Notes: a model not told the origin generated them from the sequence alone. A DNA stretch of 64,000 nucleotides from CAYTGR01 sp964437445 (GCA_964437445.1 CAYTGR010000011.1:1-64000); one strand, 5' to 3'. Counted from the first letter of the stretch, positions 1 to 8,370 are shown. Translations and numbers: made by a program.

Positions 1-235
1 GGCTACGGTAACTGTTCAACCCCTCCAGGGCGTTGGGGTCCAACTCCGGCGCAGACTCTTCCTCACCAGCGGGCTGGGTGGTAGCCTCCTCCGTCACAAC
101 CGGTTGCTCCTGGGTTGCTGCTCCTCCTTGCTCCTGAGTCGCGGCCGGGGTTTCGGTTACTTTCCCACCCCCGCCGAGACAGGCCAGCGAGAAGAGCAAC
201 AGACCAACAATTACCAACAGACTCCAGCGCTTCAT
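1..235 (-). CDS. Lipoprotein, N-terminal part (runs off window start)
   Basis: The minus strand opens at an ATG (complement of 233-235) preceded by GAAGGAGG. It reads about 78 codons to the window edge with no stop. The product starts MKRWSLLVIVGLLLF and has a lipobox SLAC, so it should be a lipid-anchored protein exported by Sec and processed by signal peptidase II. A Gln/Glu/Thr/Pro-rich linker of about 40 residues follows, then LDPNALEGLNSYRS. A start of this kind is common in Chloroflexota lipoproteins carrying an LppX/LprG-like fold, but the domain itself lies outside the window, so that assignment is inference. Confidence 0.75.
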   Translation of the reverse strand, partial: MKRWSLLVIVGLLLFSLACLGGGGKVTETPAATQEQGGAATQEQPVVTEEATTQPAGEEESAPELDPNALEGLNSYRS

Positions 236-541
236 TCAACCATCCTCCTTCGTTTGCGTTTGTGCATTTGTATTATTGATTGGCATGACAGATCGAATTT
301 CCCAATTCATCTCACCGTCGTTCGGCAGCGCCTGTCCCACACCAATCCCGCAGATAATGGCAGTATAACACGATTCCCATCAAAGAGCAAGACGAAACAG
401 AACACATGTTCAGATTTGACACCTTCGGGCGTTTTTTAGGGGCCAGGAGCGGCTGATGATCTTCAGTCACGTAGTCCGTGGGCTTTGTAGTAACGCTTAT
501 GGTCTTCAAGAAAATAATCCGGTCACGTGCGCGCTGGGCGC

Positions 542-650
542 CCGGCGGTTAACCGCCGGCCTAGCCAGCAACGCCCCGTGAACGGGGCTACGGCAGCCCG
601 GTTTACCGGGCGTGGCTTGGGTAGCCGGGCGATTGATCGCCCGGCTACCC
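542..650. repeat. Four consecutive short hairpins
   Basis: Four perfect inverted repeats lie one after another: CCGGCGGTTAACCGCCGG (542-559), GCCCCGT/ACGGGGC (573-588), GCCCGGT/ACCGGGC (596-611) and a 15-bp arm pair starting GGGTAGCCGGGC (619-650, 2-nt loop). Every loop is a short A/T-containing centre such as TTAA, TGAA, TTTA or TTGA. This lies in a 735-bp stretch (236-969) where I see no credible gene. Confidence 0.8.
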
Positions 651-773
651 ACCGGAAAAAAACGAGTCGCCTGGTGTTACCGCATTTAATTTTTAAACTT
701 CATAAGCCGCCCCTACAAACGGGAAGCTGCGTAAGTTCTATGATTAACCTCAATTGCCACCTGCACCGCCAGG

Positions 774-846
774 AGACCACAGACGACTGACCACGGACCA
801 CTGGCGGTTAACACAGGGAGGCTGCGGTCTTGTGTCAGTGGTCAAA
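774..846. repeat. Heptamer array with inverted half
   Basis: Four heptamers of the form GACCACN/GACGACT run from 774. A reverse-complement copy (TCAGTGGTC) follows near 836-843, so the stretch can fold back on itself. The same heptamer type recurs at 28016 and 57482. The intergenic region also holds an imperfect palindrome at 866-888 (AACGCA..TGCGTT). Confidence 0.6.
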
Positions 847-894
847 AGAGAAAAGGACCCTTGCCAACGCAAGGTTGCAACCTGCGTTAGTTAT

Positions 895-930
895 CAAAAA
901 AACTACCGGCCCGACCAGCGAGCCGGTAGT
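895..930 (-). terminator. Rho-independent terminator of the V4R/roadblock pair
   Basis: Arms ACTACCGGC (902-910) and GCCGGTAGT (922-930) are perfect 9-bp complements around an 11-nt loop. On the minus strand the stem is followed directly by a T7 run. It starts about 40 bp after the stop of the minus-strand V4R gene. Confidence 0.8.
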
Positions 931-969
931 ATCTCCATGACTGTACCGTAGACCGTACCGTTCAGCCAC

Positions 970-1608
970 TCAGGTCGGCACGTGAGTAATGGCAAAGACA
1001 CACGGACGAGCAATGATGTTCCCGGCAGCCGCACAGGACACTTCTTCCACCATGTACTCATCCTCCCCAGCGGCCCACTCAATCGCTTCCAGCAGCAACC
1101 CCATCGTGCTATGACAGACCGGGCGTTCCATATGAGTGCGCGCCCAACAGGAGGCGCTGGGCTCCAGGTGATAGAGCAGCCGGTCCTCGGCTGGCTGCGA
1201 CACCCATACCTTAGCGTCAGTTTCACCGGCCATCACCCCGGCGATCTTCTGTAACAAAGTCGTGATCCGCACCGGCAACGGCAGTTCGTGAAAGCCGCCC
1301 GCTTCCAGTTCTTCCTGGGCCCCCAGCTGCTCCAGAATCGCATGAAATGAGACGCGGCCGGCCCGCAGCGCCAGCGCCCGGCCCCCGCGCACCCCATACA
1401 TCTCCTCCAGAGTCTCATTGAGCGCGGTGAAGTCCACAAAATCCACCGCCAGCTGCTCATCATAAGGGGGCGGCGACTCAATCCAACGGCTCAGTTTAGC
1501 CAGGCGCAATAGAGCGCTCAAACCATGCCGCCCGATGATCTCTCCCAACGCATCCAGGTAGATGCGTGTGATCCGGTTGGACTGAAAGTACTCTTTGCGC
1601 GTTGCCAT
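970..1608 (-). CDS. V4R domain protein
   Basis: A protein of 212 residues. The C-terminal part, about residues 120-207, has the pattern of the V4R (4-vinyl reductase) small-molecule-binding domain, ending in EEVSCAAAGNIIARPCVFAI, where the conserved Cys-containing strand of V4R domains lies. V4R domains bind hydrocarbons or other hydrophobic ligands and often occur with signalling partners. The N-terminal 110 residues are helical and not recognised. The start ATG follows GGAGGAGCC. It lies 15 bp downstream of the roadblock gene, so the two are probably co-transcribed and may form a sensor plus GTPase-regulator pair. The ligand is unknown. Confidence 0.65.
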   Translation of the reverse strand: MATRKEYFQSNRITRIYLDALGEIIGRHGLSALLRLAKLSRWIESPPPYDEQLAVDFVDFTALNETLEEMYGVRGGRALALRAGRVSFHAILEQLGAQEELEAGGFHELPLPVRITTLLQKIAGVMAGETDAKVWVSQPAEDRLLYHLEPSASCWARTHMERPVCHSTMGLLLEAIEWAAGEDEYMVEEVSCAAAGNIIARPCVFAITHVPT

Positions 1609-1623
1609 GGCTCCTCCAGTCCG

Positions 1624-1989
1624 CTACAACATCGCCGCTAATTCTTCGGCCGCGCGACGCATCTCCAAAAACAGCAAACCGAGTTTGGCCTGTTGCCGCG
1701 CCATCACGGTCAACACGGCCTCCTCTCCCACCGCGCGCAGGACCACGTACCCGCGCTCCCCCTTGACGTAGACCTCATCCAAGGTACCGCGTCCCAATTC
1801 GCTGGCGATGCGTTCCCCCAGGGAAAGCATCGCTGCCGACATGGCCGAAACCCGATCTTCTTCCACTCCCTGGGGCATGGAGGAAGCAATGGTCAGGCCA
1901 TCCACACTGACCAGCGCCGTAGCCTCCACATCGGGGGTAGACGATTGCAAAGCGCGCAGCCGCTGGATCAACAGATCAGTCCTGCTCAT
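1624..1989 (-). CDS. Roadblock/LC7 domain protein (MglB-like)
   Basis: At 121 residues this is a single roadblock/LC7 domain: an N-terminal helix, the strand ATALVSVDGLTIASSMP, a central helix, the strand GYVVLRAVGEEAVLTVMA and a C-terminal helix. Bacterial members such as MglB regulate small Ras-like GTPases (MglA) and act as homodimers in the cytoplasm. No MglA-like GTPase is visible nearby. It is the first gene of the two-gene unit with the V4R protein. Confidence 0.85.
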   Translation of the reverse strand: MSRTDLLIQRLRALQSSTPDVEATALVSVDGLTIASSMPQGVEEDRVSAMSAAMLSLGERIASELGRGTLDEVYVKGERGYVVLRAVGEEAVLTVMARQQAKLGLLFLEMRRAAEELAAML

Positions 1990-2008
1990 CGACCCTCCTC
2001 GTGAAAAT

Positions 2009-2066
2009 AGTCAGTTAGTCTTTAGTCGCTTAGTCAGCCATGGTAGTGGTGCAAACTTGAATTTGC
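2009..2066. repeat. Heptamer array followed by GCAAACT-type palindrome
   Basis: 2009-2038 consists of TTAGTCN-type heptamers. The imperfect palindrome GCAAACTTGAATTTGC follows at 2051-2066. The same two elements occur together, in the opposite orientation, at 9772-9836 between ssb and rpsR, so they appear to travel as a unit. Confidence 0.55.
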
Positions 2067-2142
2067 GATCCTGACTCAGCGCTCAAGCGCAAGCAGTAAA
2101 GTACTTTCACACCGGCCCTGGCCGATAATGAGAGATAATTCT

Positions 2143-2170
2143 ATTATATTGAGATTTTTAAGATTGTACA
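2143..2170 (-). promoter_or_regulatory. Candidate promoter of roadblock-V4R pair
   Basis: On the minus strand there is a perfect TATAAT (complement of 2143-2148). Sixteen bp further upstream is TGTACA, a partial match to the -35 consensus. It would give a leader of about 145 nt that includes the heptamer/palindrome element. Confidence 0.4.
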
Positions 2171-2179
2171 GATGAGCTT

Positions 2180-2256
2180 ACTGCAAAAGCCTGAGATCTC
2201 ACGCCCGGGCGCAAAACCTGCCGTCTTGACGACTTTGCGCGAGATATTTTTGCAGT
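2180..2256. repeat. 77-bp inverted-repeat element, copy 1
   Basis: The element begins ACTGCAAAA (2180-2188) and ends TTTTTGCAGT (2247-2256), giving complementary termini. Inside, a second inverted repeat GCGCAAA/TTTGCGC surrounds GTCTTGACGAC. A longer copy with the same termini and the same GTCTTNACGACTTTGCG core lies at 25882-25988. MITE-like origin or a structured RNA are both possible. Confidence 0.6.
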
Positions 2257-2297
2257 CAAGTCCCGGATTTGCCAATCCCCAACGGGAGCGGCTCCGC

Positions 2298-2325
2298 TTG
2301 ACAGGGAAGCAGCTCGGGTTATCAT
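2298..2325 (+). promoter_or_regulatory. Promoter of the FAH-family gene
   Basis: TTGACA (2298-2303), a 16-bp spacer and TATCAT (2320-2325) make a near-consensus sigma-70-type promoter 28 bp before the start codon of the next gene. Confidence 0.65.
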
Positions 2326-2353
2326 AGCCGGGCAACATGCCGGAGGAACATTC

Positions 2354-3178
2354 ATGATCAACCAGGAAAACGCGCCACGGGGAGAAAAAGCGACGACCTT
2401 ACCTACATCACGCCAGGTCTTTGTCCGGCTCAATACTGCGGCCGGGCCACGTTGGGGAATGGTGATCCAGGGGCGCGTCATCGCATGGCGCGGCGAACCG
2501 TGGGATGGGGGGGCGCTGGAAGATGAGCTGGGACTGCTGGAGACGCTGTCTCTGCTGGCCCCGGCCACACCGACCAAGATTGTGGCCGTCGGGCGCAATT
2601 ATGCAGCCCACGCGGCCGAGCACGGCGGCGAAGTCCCGCCCGAACCACTGCTCTTCCTGAAGCCACCCAGCAGTGTGATCGGCCCAGGGGCGACTATCGT
2701 GCTGCCGCCCTCAGCGGCACGGGTGGAGCACGAAGCGGAGCTCGCCCTCGTCATCGGCCGCCGCTGCCGGAACGTGCCCCCCGCCGAGGCGTGGGCCTGC
2801 GTTTGCGGCATTACCTGCGCCAACGACGTCACGGCCCGTGATCTCCAACGCCGCGACGGCCAATGGACCCGCGCGAAGGGATTTGATACCTTTTGTCCTC
2901 TCGGACCCTGGTTAGTGCGCGGGCTGAGTACGGCCGAGGCCAGTGCGCTGACGCTGACTTGCCGGGTCAATGGCACGGTGCGCCAGCAAGCCAGCACGGG
3001 CGAGATGGTCTTCCCGCCTGCCGAGTTGCTGGCCTACGCTTCCTCCGTCATGACGTTGGAACCAGGCGACCTGCTCCTCACCGGAACCCCGGCCGGCGTG
3101 GGGCCGCTCACGCCGGGCGACATAGTAGAAGTAGAACTGGCCGGGATCGGCCGACTGTGCAACCCGGTCAGCAGGTAA
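2354..3178 (+). CDS. Fumarylacetoacetate hydrolase family protein
   Basis: A protein of 274 residues. A divergent N-terminal lid (about 1-75) precedes the FAH catalytic fold. Visible signature elements are KIVAVGRNYAAHAAE, PLLFLKPPSSVIGPG, the metal-binding EHEAELALVIG with its E-x-E spacing, the Asp in NDVTARDLQRRDGQW, and the C-terminal LTGTPAGVGPL. Members cleave or tautomerise beta-diketo acids (acylpyruvates, oxaloacetate, homoprotocatechuate intermediates) using Mg or Mn. The exact substrate cannot be read from sequence. The start ATG follows GGAGG. The downstream gene begins 8 bp after the stop. Confidence 0.9.
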   Translation: MINQENAPRGEKATTLPTSRQVFVRLNTAAGPRWGMVIQGRVIAWRGEPWDGGALEDELGLLETLSLLAPATPTKIVAVGRNYAAHAAEHGGEVPPEPLLFLKPPSSVIGPGATIVLPPSAARVEHEAELALVIGRRCRNVPPAEAWACVCGITCANDVTARDLQRRDGQWTRAKGFDTFCPLGPWLVRGLSTAEASALTLTCRVNGTVRQQASTGEMVFPPAELLAYASSVMTLEPGDLLLTGTPAGVGPLTPGDIVEVELAGIGRLCNPVSR

Positions 3179-3186
3179 CCAGCGCC

Positions 3187-4191
3187 ATGCAGATCACGGT
3201 CTACCGCACAACCGCGGGGTTCGCTGCGCTGGCTGCCGAATGGGACACACTGCTCAACGCCAGCCAGGCCGACAGTCTTTTCCTCACCCACACCTGGCAA
3301 ACGCTCTGGTGGGAACACTACCACCCCGGCGAGCTCTGTCTGGTCGCCGCGCGCGACGCCGATGGCCGGTTGGTCGGGTTAGCGCCGCTGTTCTGGAATG
3401 CCGAAGAGCGCAGCTTGCAGACGGTCGGCTGTGTGGACGTCTCCGATTACCTGGATTGGATCGTCGCGGCCGGCAGCGAAGCGACCGTCTATCCGGCGCT
3501 GTTAGATACGCTCCTCACGCACCCGGACGTCCCGGCGTGGGAGGTCCTGGCACCCTGCAACGTCCCGCAGGACTCTGTGTCGCTGCAATGGCTGCCCGAA
3601 CTGGCGCGCCAGCGGGGACTGGAAACAGAAGTTGCTCAGGATGATGTCTGCCCGCTCTTAACACTGCCAGGCAGCTGGGACGAGTATCTACAGACCCGGC
3701 TCAACAAAAAGCAACGCCACGAATTGCGCCGCAAGCTGCGGCGCGGTCCCGAGCTGGCGTGGTATCAGGTCGGCCCTGAGCATGACCTGACGGCCCAGGT
3801 AGACCTTTTTGTAGCCCTGATGCAGAAAAGTCACCCTGAAAAAGCTCATTTCATCCAGGACTCACAAAACCGCGCCTTCTTTTATGCCATCGCGCAGGCC
3901 ACTCAACAAACCGGGTGGCTCCAGCTTAACTTTTTGACCTGGCAAGCGGAGCCCATTGCGGCCTTTTTCAACTTCCTCTACCGCAACCGGGTCCTGGTCT
4001 ACAACTCCGGGTTTGACCCGGCCTATGCGATATACAGCCCAGGGATTGCCCTGATGGCGCGGATCATCCAGCAGGCCATTGAGCGGCGCTACGCTGTGGT
4101 AGATTTCATGCGCGGTGATGAGAGCTACAAATACGACCTGGGCGGCGTAGACACCACCGTGCACCGGCTGTTCATCCGCCGGCCCCTTTGA
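3187..4191 (+). CDS. GNAT/FemAB-like acyltransferase (BioF2/CelD type)
   Basis: A protein of 334 residues starting MQITVYRTTAGF. The layout is typical of the BioF2-like/CelD acyltransferases: an N-terminal half with LFLTHTWQTLWWEHY and LVGLAPLFWN, then a FemAB-like second GNAT half with RLNKKQRHELRRKLRR, AAFFNFLYRNRVLVYNSGFD and DFMRGDESYKYDLGG. Such proteins transfer acyl or aminoacyl groups and are often linked to cell-envelope or polysaccharide work. No substrate can be assigned. The ATG at 3187 was chosen because it follows the FAH stop closely and begins the recognisable fold. Confidence 0.8.
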   Translation: MQITVYRTTAGFAALAAEWDTLLNASQADSLFLTHTWQTLWWEHYHPGELCLVAARDADGRLVGLAPLFWNAEERSLQTVGCVDVSDYLDWIVAAGSEATVYPALLDTLLTHPDVPAWEVLAPCNVPQDSVSLQWLPELARQRGLETEVAQDDVCPLLTLPGSWDEYLQTRLNKKQRHELRRKLRRGPELAWYQVGPEHDLTAQVDLFVALMQKSHPEKAHFIQDSQNRAFFYAIAQATQQTGWLQLNFLTWQAEPIAAFFNFLYRNRVLVYNSGFDPAYAIYSPGIALMARIIQQAIERRYAVVDFMRGDESYKYDLGGVDTTVHRLFIRRPL

Positions 4192-4228
4192 TCGCCTGAT
4201 TTCTTGACGAAACGAGGATAGTTTTCAC

Positions 4229-4435
4229 ATGGAATGCCAACAAGCAACCAACCTGAAGCAATGCACCTGCACCTACGAACCCTGCAGCCGGAAAGGGCTC
4301 TGCTGCGAATGTATCGCCTACCATCGTCGCTACAACGAGCTGCCCGGTTGCCTCTTCCCGCCCGCCGCCGAGCGGACCTATGATCGCTCAGTCGCCTGCT
4401 TCGTGGCCGCCGTGCAATCCACACAACGACGATGA
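4229..4435 (+). CDS. DUF6485 cysteine-rich small protein
   Basis: A 68-residue protein with a dense Cys pattern: CQQATNLKQCTCTYEPCSRKG followed by LCCEC, then a short helical tail with RRYNELPGCLFP. The pattern and length match the DUF6485 family of small putative metal-binding cytosolic proteins. Their function is unknown. It stands alone between the GNAT-like gene and acylphosphatase. Confidence 0.7.
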   Translation: MECQQATNLKQCTCTYEPCSRKGLCCECIAYHRRYNELPGCLFPPAAERTYDRSVACFVAAVQSTQRR

Positions 4436-4510
4436 CCTCCGCCCTTGCCCATCCCCCACTCCGGGGTACAATGAGCTCCCATGGGGGAATTCCGTGGGAA
4501 GGAGTTCGCT

Positions 4511-4807
4511 ATGTCCGACGAAAATGCTCCAGTCGCTATTCATCTGGTCGTGAGGGGTGAGGTTCAAGGCGTCGGGTTCCGCGCCTTCACCCGCATGGTG
4601 GCACAACAGCTCAAGCTGGTGGGTTGGGTCCGCAACCTGCCGGACGAGACGGTGGAGATCTGGGCCGAGGGGCCACGGGCCACCCTGCAACGGCTGCTGG
4701 AAGCCGTCCGGCGCGGCCCGGCCGGCGGCTTTGTAGAACACGTCAGCGTGGAGTGGCCCACGCCCCAGGGGAAGTTTGTGGACTTCAGCATTACCTATTA
4801 CTGGTGA
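4511..4807 (+). CDS. acyP: Acylphosphatase
   Basis: A protein of 98 residues of the usual acylphosphatase length. The catalytic loop VQGVGFR provides the phosphate-binding Arg, and GWVRNL supplies the catalytic Asn. The end is the short aromatic tail ITYYW. The enzyme hydrolyses carboxyl-phosphate bonds of acyl phosphates in the cytosol. The ATG at 4511 is preferred over an upstream in-frame ATG because GGAAGGAG stands at the right distance before it. Confidence 0.93.
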   Translation: MSDENAPVAIHLVVRGEVQGVGFRAFTRMVAQQLKLVGWVRNLPDETVEIWAEGPRATLQRLLEAVRRGPAGGFVEHVSVEWPTPQGKFVDFSITYYW

Positions 4808-4810
4808 CGG

Positions 4811-6061
4811 ATGCCCAAAAAACCTGAAACAATCGCCTGGATTGTGCTCATTCTGTCATTTCTGACCTGCCTGCTGCTGGCAGTCGGCACCCCGGTTAGC
4901 ATTCGCTGGTACATTCTAAACGCCACCCGCCCGCTCTCCGTCGCGTTGCAACCCAATTCGGGGACCATCGTCTACCAGCCCAAAGGAAGCGGAAATCCAG
5001 TTCTGGTCACTGAGGCGCTGACCAACAGCGACTTGCCCCTGCACAGCCGGATCAAGCTGGCAGCGGACGCCGAAGCCCTGCTCCTGTTTTATCCCAGCGG
5101 GGATACTCAGGCTCCCGTCAGCACTGTCCAGTTATATGGCGAAACTGAACTGGTCTTCCTCAATGCCAGCACGCCGCGTTTCCCCAACAGCCCGCTGCCG
5201 CACCAGATCACCCTCCAGGCCACGCAGGGACGGATCCGGCTCTCCGTCGGCGGCGACGAGCGCCCAACGACACTCCACTTCCAGACTCCCCAGGGAGCAG
5301 TGGACCTGGATGAAGGGGCCTACACGTTGATTATCGGGAGCGAGCGCACCGAAGTGCTGGTCAGCACTGGCCGCGCCCGCATTCCGAACCCGGCCAGCGG
5401 CGAGACCTTCGTCCTGACCGACCTGCAGCGCATTGAGTTGACCTCCCAGGGCTTGGGGGAGATCGCCGTCGGCGGGCGTAACTTGCTCCGCAATGGCAAT
5501 CTGGAACAACCCCTGGACACCCCCTGGACTACGTACACCAAAGACATCCAATTTATAGATGAAAACGGCGGCACTATCCGGCAGACGGGTCAGGAACGGA
5601 AAATAGTGATTCTGGAACGTTATGGCCGGGGCCACGCTGAAACCGGCCTGGAGCAAACCGTCAACCAGGACATCCGGGGCGCGCAGTCGCTCAAGGTCAC
5701 CGCCCGGCTGCGTGTGGACGTGCAAGATCTGCCACTCTGCGGCACACTGGGCACCGAATGTCCGCTGATGATCCGTATGACTTATACCGACCAGCAGGGC
5801 GGGACACACGAATGGCTCCAGGGCTTCTACGCGATGGAGGGCAACACCCCCTATACGGCCATCTGCATTCAATGCGAGGGCAACCCGGTCCACATCAAAA
5901 TTCCCCAGGGCGCCTGGTACGCTTACGAATCGCCCGACCTGCTCCCGTTGTTGAAAGAGCGGGGGATCGTACCGGCCGCCATCCGCACGGTCACCATCTA
6001 CGGCTCCGGGCACACCTACGTCGCCTCCATTGACGAAATCGCCGTGCTGGTCACGGAGTAA
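4811..6061 (+). CDS. Membrane-anchored FecR-like protein
   Basis: A protein of 416 residues. A single N-terminal membrane segment (about residues 8-32, WIVLILSFLTCLLLAV) anchors an extracytoplasmic part. Residues 40-215 resemble FecR-type beta-strand repeats (GTIVYQ, LPLHSRIKLAADAEALLLFY, TEVLVSTGRARI, FVLTDLQRIEL). Residues 225-416 look like a jelly-roll, carbohydrate-binding-type domain beginning NLLRNGNLEQPLDTPW. No transmembrane receptor or sigma factor is adjacent, so a classical iron-regulation role is unlikely. It starts 3 bp after the acylphosphatase stop. Confidence 0.6.
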   Translation: MPKKPETIAWIVLILSFLTCLLLAVGTPVSIRWYILNATRPLSVALQPNSGTIVYQPKGSGNPVLVTEALTNSDLPLHSRIKLAADAEALLLFYPSGDTQAPVSTVQLYGETELVFLNASTPRFPNSPLPHQITLQATQGRIRLSVGGDERPTTLHFQTPQGAVDLDEGAYTLIIGSERTEVLVSTGRARIPNPASGETFVLTDLQRIELTSQGLGEIAVGGRNLLRNGNLEQPLDTPWTTYTKDIQFIDENGGTIRQTGQERKIVILERYGRGHAETGLEQTVNQDIRGAQSLKVTARLRVDVQDLPLCGTLGTECPLMIRMTYTDQQGGTHEWLQGFYAMEGNTPYTAICIQCEGNPVHIKIPQGAWYAYESPDLLPLLKERGIVPAAIRTVTIYGSGHTYVASIDEIAVLVTE

Positions 6062-6082
6062 CTTCCTCTTGGAATTCAAACC

Positions 6083-7111
6083 ATGCACCCTGTACATACT
6101 TCTTGTTATCCCATTGGCAAATTGCCCCAGGCTGACCTGGTGGACCTGTTGGCCCGCTACGCCGGCGGTTCTGATCCCCGCGTGATCCTCGGCCCCGGTT
6201 TAGGCCGCGACGCCGCCGTCGTGGCGTTTGGCGACCGCTATCTGGTCGCCAAAACCGATCCCATCACCTTCGCGACCGACGAAATCGGCTGGTACGCCGT
6301 CCATGTGAACGCCAACGACGTGGCCTGCCTGGGGGCGACGCCGCGCTGGTTCATCGCTACGCTGCTCCTGCCGGAAGGGAAAACCGACTACGCCCTGGTA
6401 GAACACATCTTCGCCCAACTGGCCGAGGGCTGCCGGGAAATCGGAACGGTGATGGTCGGTGGTCACACCGAGATCACCTACGGCCTGGAACGTCCCATCG
6501 TCGTTGGCGCCATGTTCGGCGAGAGCAGCCCGGCCCAGTTGGTCCGCTCCGACGGGGCCTGCCCCGGCGACGCGCTCATCCTCACCAAGGGGATTGCGGT
6601 AGAGGGGACGGCGCTGCTGGCGCGTGAAGCCGCCGAGCGGCTGCAAGGACATGTGGCGGCGGAGCTGTTAACGCGGGCAGCCGGCTTCTTGCACGATCCC
6701 GGTATCAGCGTGGTGCGTGACGCCGCCCTTGCCACAACGACCGGCCGCGTCCACGCCATGCACGATCCGACCGAGGGCGGCGTCGCCACCGGTCTCTGGG
6801 AACTGACCGAGGCCGCCGGTTGCGGCGCGGTGATAGACGAACCGGCGCTCCCTATCTTCCCCGAGACCAGGGCCCTCTGTACCGCCCTGCAGTTAGATCC
6901 CTTAGGACTGATTGCCTCCGGTGGGTTGCTGGCCGCCGTCGTGCCGGAGGATACAGCGGCCGTCCTGGCCGCGTTGCACACGGCCGGGATCGCCGCCACC
7001 CGGATCGGCACCGTGCGCGCGGAACCCGGTGTGGTGCTGCGCAGCCCGGCCGGCGAACGTCCGTTGCCACGCTTTGCCCGCGACGAACTGGCGCGGCTGT
7101 TCGGGGCATAG
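6083..7111 (+). CDS. PurM/HypE-fold (AIR synthase-related) protein
   Basis: A protein of 342 residues with two halves of the PurM fold: LGPGLGRDAAVVAFG and KTDPITFATDEIGWYAVHVNANDVACLGATPR in the N-terminal dimer half, and DALILTKGIAVEGTALLA plus HDPTEGGVATGLWELTEAAG in the C-terminal half. HypE, ThiL, SelD and PurM share this ATP-dependent fold. The sequence lacks the HypE C-terminal Cys tail, and no hydrogenase genes are nearby, so the specific reaction is unknown. Confidence 0.8.
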   Translation: MHPVHTSCYPIGKLPQADLVDLLARYAGGSDPRVILGPGLGRDAAVVAFGDRYLVAKTDPITFATDEIGWYAVHVNANDVACLGATPRWFIATLLLPEGKTDYALVEHIFAQLAEGCREIGTVMVGGHTEITYGLERPIVVGAMFGESSPAQLVRSDGACPGDALILTKGIAVEGTALLAREAAERLQGHVAAELLTRAAGFLHDPGISVVRDAALATTTGRVHAMHDPTEGGVATGLWELTEAAGCGAVIDEPALPIFPETRALCTALQLDPLGLIASGGLLAAVVPEDTAAVLAALHTAGIAATRIGTVRAEPGVVLRSPAGERPLPRFARDELARLFGA

Positions 7112-7124
7112 GAGCGGCCCCCCG

Positions 7125-8339
7125 ATGGATCCGCTGGCTTTGCCCGTCCCGCCCGACAGCAACGACGGCAAAAGTAGCCTGGTCCACCGCCTGCTGATCG
7201 CCTCCGGGCAGGTGGGCCGGATCAGTCCAGTTGCGCTGCTCCCCTCCTGGATCGGCCTGGTGTTCATTGCAGCCTGGCCCTGGCAAGCGCTGCTCTGGCC
7301 GGCCGTGGGGATCGCCACGGTCGCCCTGGCAAGCGATGGGGCGATGTTAGCCCTGCTGCCGGTCACCCGGCGCTCCTGGGGGCCGGTGACGCCACCGCTG
7401 CTGGCGCTCACCCTGCTGCGCACCCTCCTCAGCTGGGCGCTGGCGTTAACCGGTCCGACCCCGGTGGCACTGGGCGTCCAGGCCCTGTTACAGTTAGCCG
7501 TGAGCGGCCTGGCCGTGTACGCCACCTGGGTGGAGCCGGCGCAGGTGAAAGTCACCCGGCGGCAGCTGAGGCTGACTGGCGACGACCCGGCTGGAGCCGG
7601 GTCCGATGAGCCGCCGGCCATGTTGCGCCTGCTGCACATCTCGGACCTCCACTACGAAGGCGATTCGCCGCGCGAAACTACGCTGCTGGCGCAGGTAGCC
7701 GGGCTGCACCCGGCGCTGATTCTGCTCACGGGCGACTATCTCAACCTCTCGTCGGTCCACGATCCGGCAGCCCAGGCCGGGGCGCACGCCATCCTGGAAC
7801 AGCTCCAGGCCCCGCTGGGAATCTACGCCGTGACCGGCAGTCCGGTGGTGGACCGGCCCGGCGTCGTACCGCGAATCTTTGCCGATCTCCCCATCCGCTG
7901 GCTGGATGACGAGGTTGCCCCGGTGCGCTGGGACGGTGGTGAGCTCTGGCTGCTGGGCGTCCGCTGCACCTACCGGCCGGAGCGCGACGCAGCGGCACTG
8001 GCCCGGTTGCTGCGCCAGGTTCCCAGCGATGCTTTCACCGTGCTGCTCTATCACACCCCCGACCTGATGCCCGAAGCCGCGCGACTGGGGGTGCGCCTCT
8101 ATCTGGCCGGGCACACCCATGGCGGCCAGATTCGGCTGCCGCTGTACGGCGCGATTTTCACCAGCTCCCGCCACGGCAAACGCTATGAAATGGGAGAGTA
8201 CCAGACCGGGCGGACCACTCTCTACGTCAGCCGGGGCCTGGGGATGGAAGGGCTGGGCGCCCCCCGCGCCCGTTTCCTCACTCCCCCGGAGATCGTCCTC
8301 TGGGAACTCAGCGTCGGGAACGGCCAGGCGGGTGATTGA
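7125..8339 (+). CDS. Membrane metallophosphoesterase, YkuE-like, with altered motif
   Basis: A protein of 404 residues. Several hydrophobic segments fill residues 30-140, followed by a calcineurin-like phosphoesterase domain with HISDLH, LTGDYLN and LAGHTHGGQIRLP. The usual GN-H-(D/E) motif is replaced by GSPVVD after YAVT, so the catalytic His is missing at that place although the metal-ligand motifs remain. The family hydrolyses phosphoesters such as lipid-linked UDP-sugars or nucleotides. The ATG at 7125 lies just after the PurM-fold gene stop. Its own stop overlaps the -35 box of the RNase P RNA promoter. Confidence 0.8.
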   Translation: MDPLALPVPPDSNDGKSSLVHRLLIASGQVGRISPVALLPSWIGLVFIAAWPWQALLWPAVGIATVALASDGAMLALLPVTRRSWGPVTPPLLALTLLRTLLSWALALTGPTPVALGVQALLQLAVSGLAVYATWVEPAQVKVTRRQLRLTGDDPAGAGSDEPPAMLRLLHISDLHYEGDSPRETTLLAQVAGLHPALILLTGDYLNLSSVHDPAAQAGAHAILEQLQAPLGIYAVTGSPVVDRPGVVPRIFADLPIRWLDDEVAPVRWDGGELWLLGVRCTYRPERDAAALARLLRQVPSDAFTVLLYHTPDLMPEAARLGVRLYLAGHTHGGQIRLPLYGAIFTSSRHGKRYEMGEYQTGRTTLYVSRGLGMEGLGAPRARFLTPPEIVLWELSVGNGQAGD

Positions 8340-8364
8340 CCAAATCGCCCGCGCGTGGTATGCT
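8336..8364 (+). promoter_or_regulatory. Promoter of RNase P RNA gene
   Basis: TTGACC (8336-8341), a 17-bp spacer and TATGCT (8359-8364) precede the predicted RNA 5' end by 6 nt. The -35 box contains the stop codon of the preceding gene. Confidence 0.75.
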
Positions 8365-8370
8365 TAGGGC

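Noticed and set aside
542..650. CRISPR array
   Set aside because: The hairpins differ in sequence and there are no equal repeats with unique spacers. No cas genes are in the window.
6083..7111. HypE of a hydrogenase maturation operon
   Set aside because: No Cys-terminated tail and no hyp or hydrogenase genes around it. Only the fold can be claimed.
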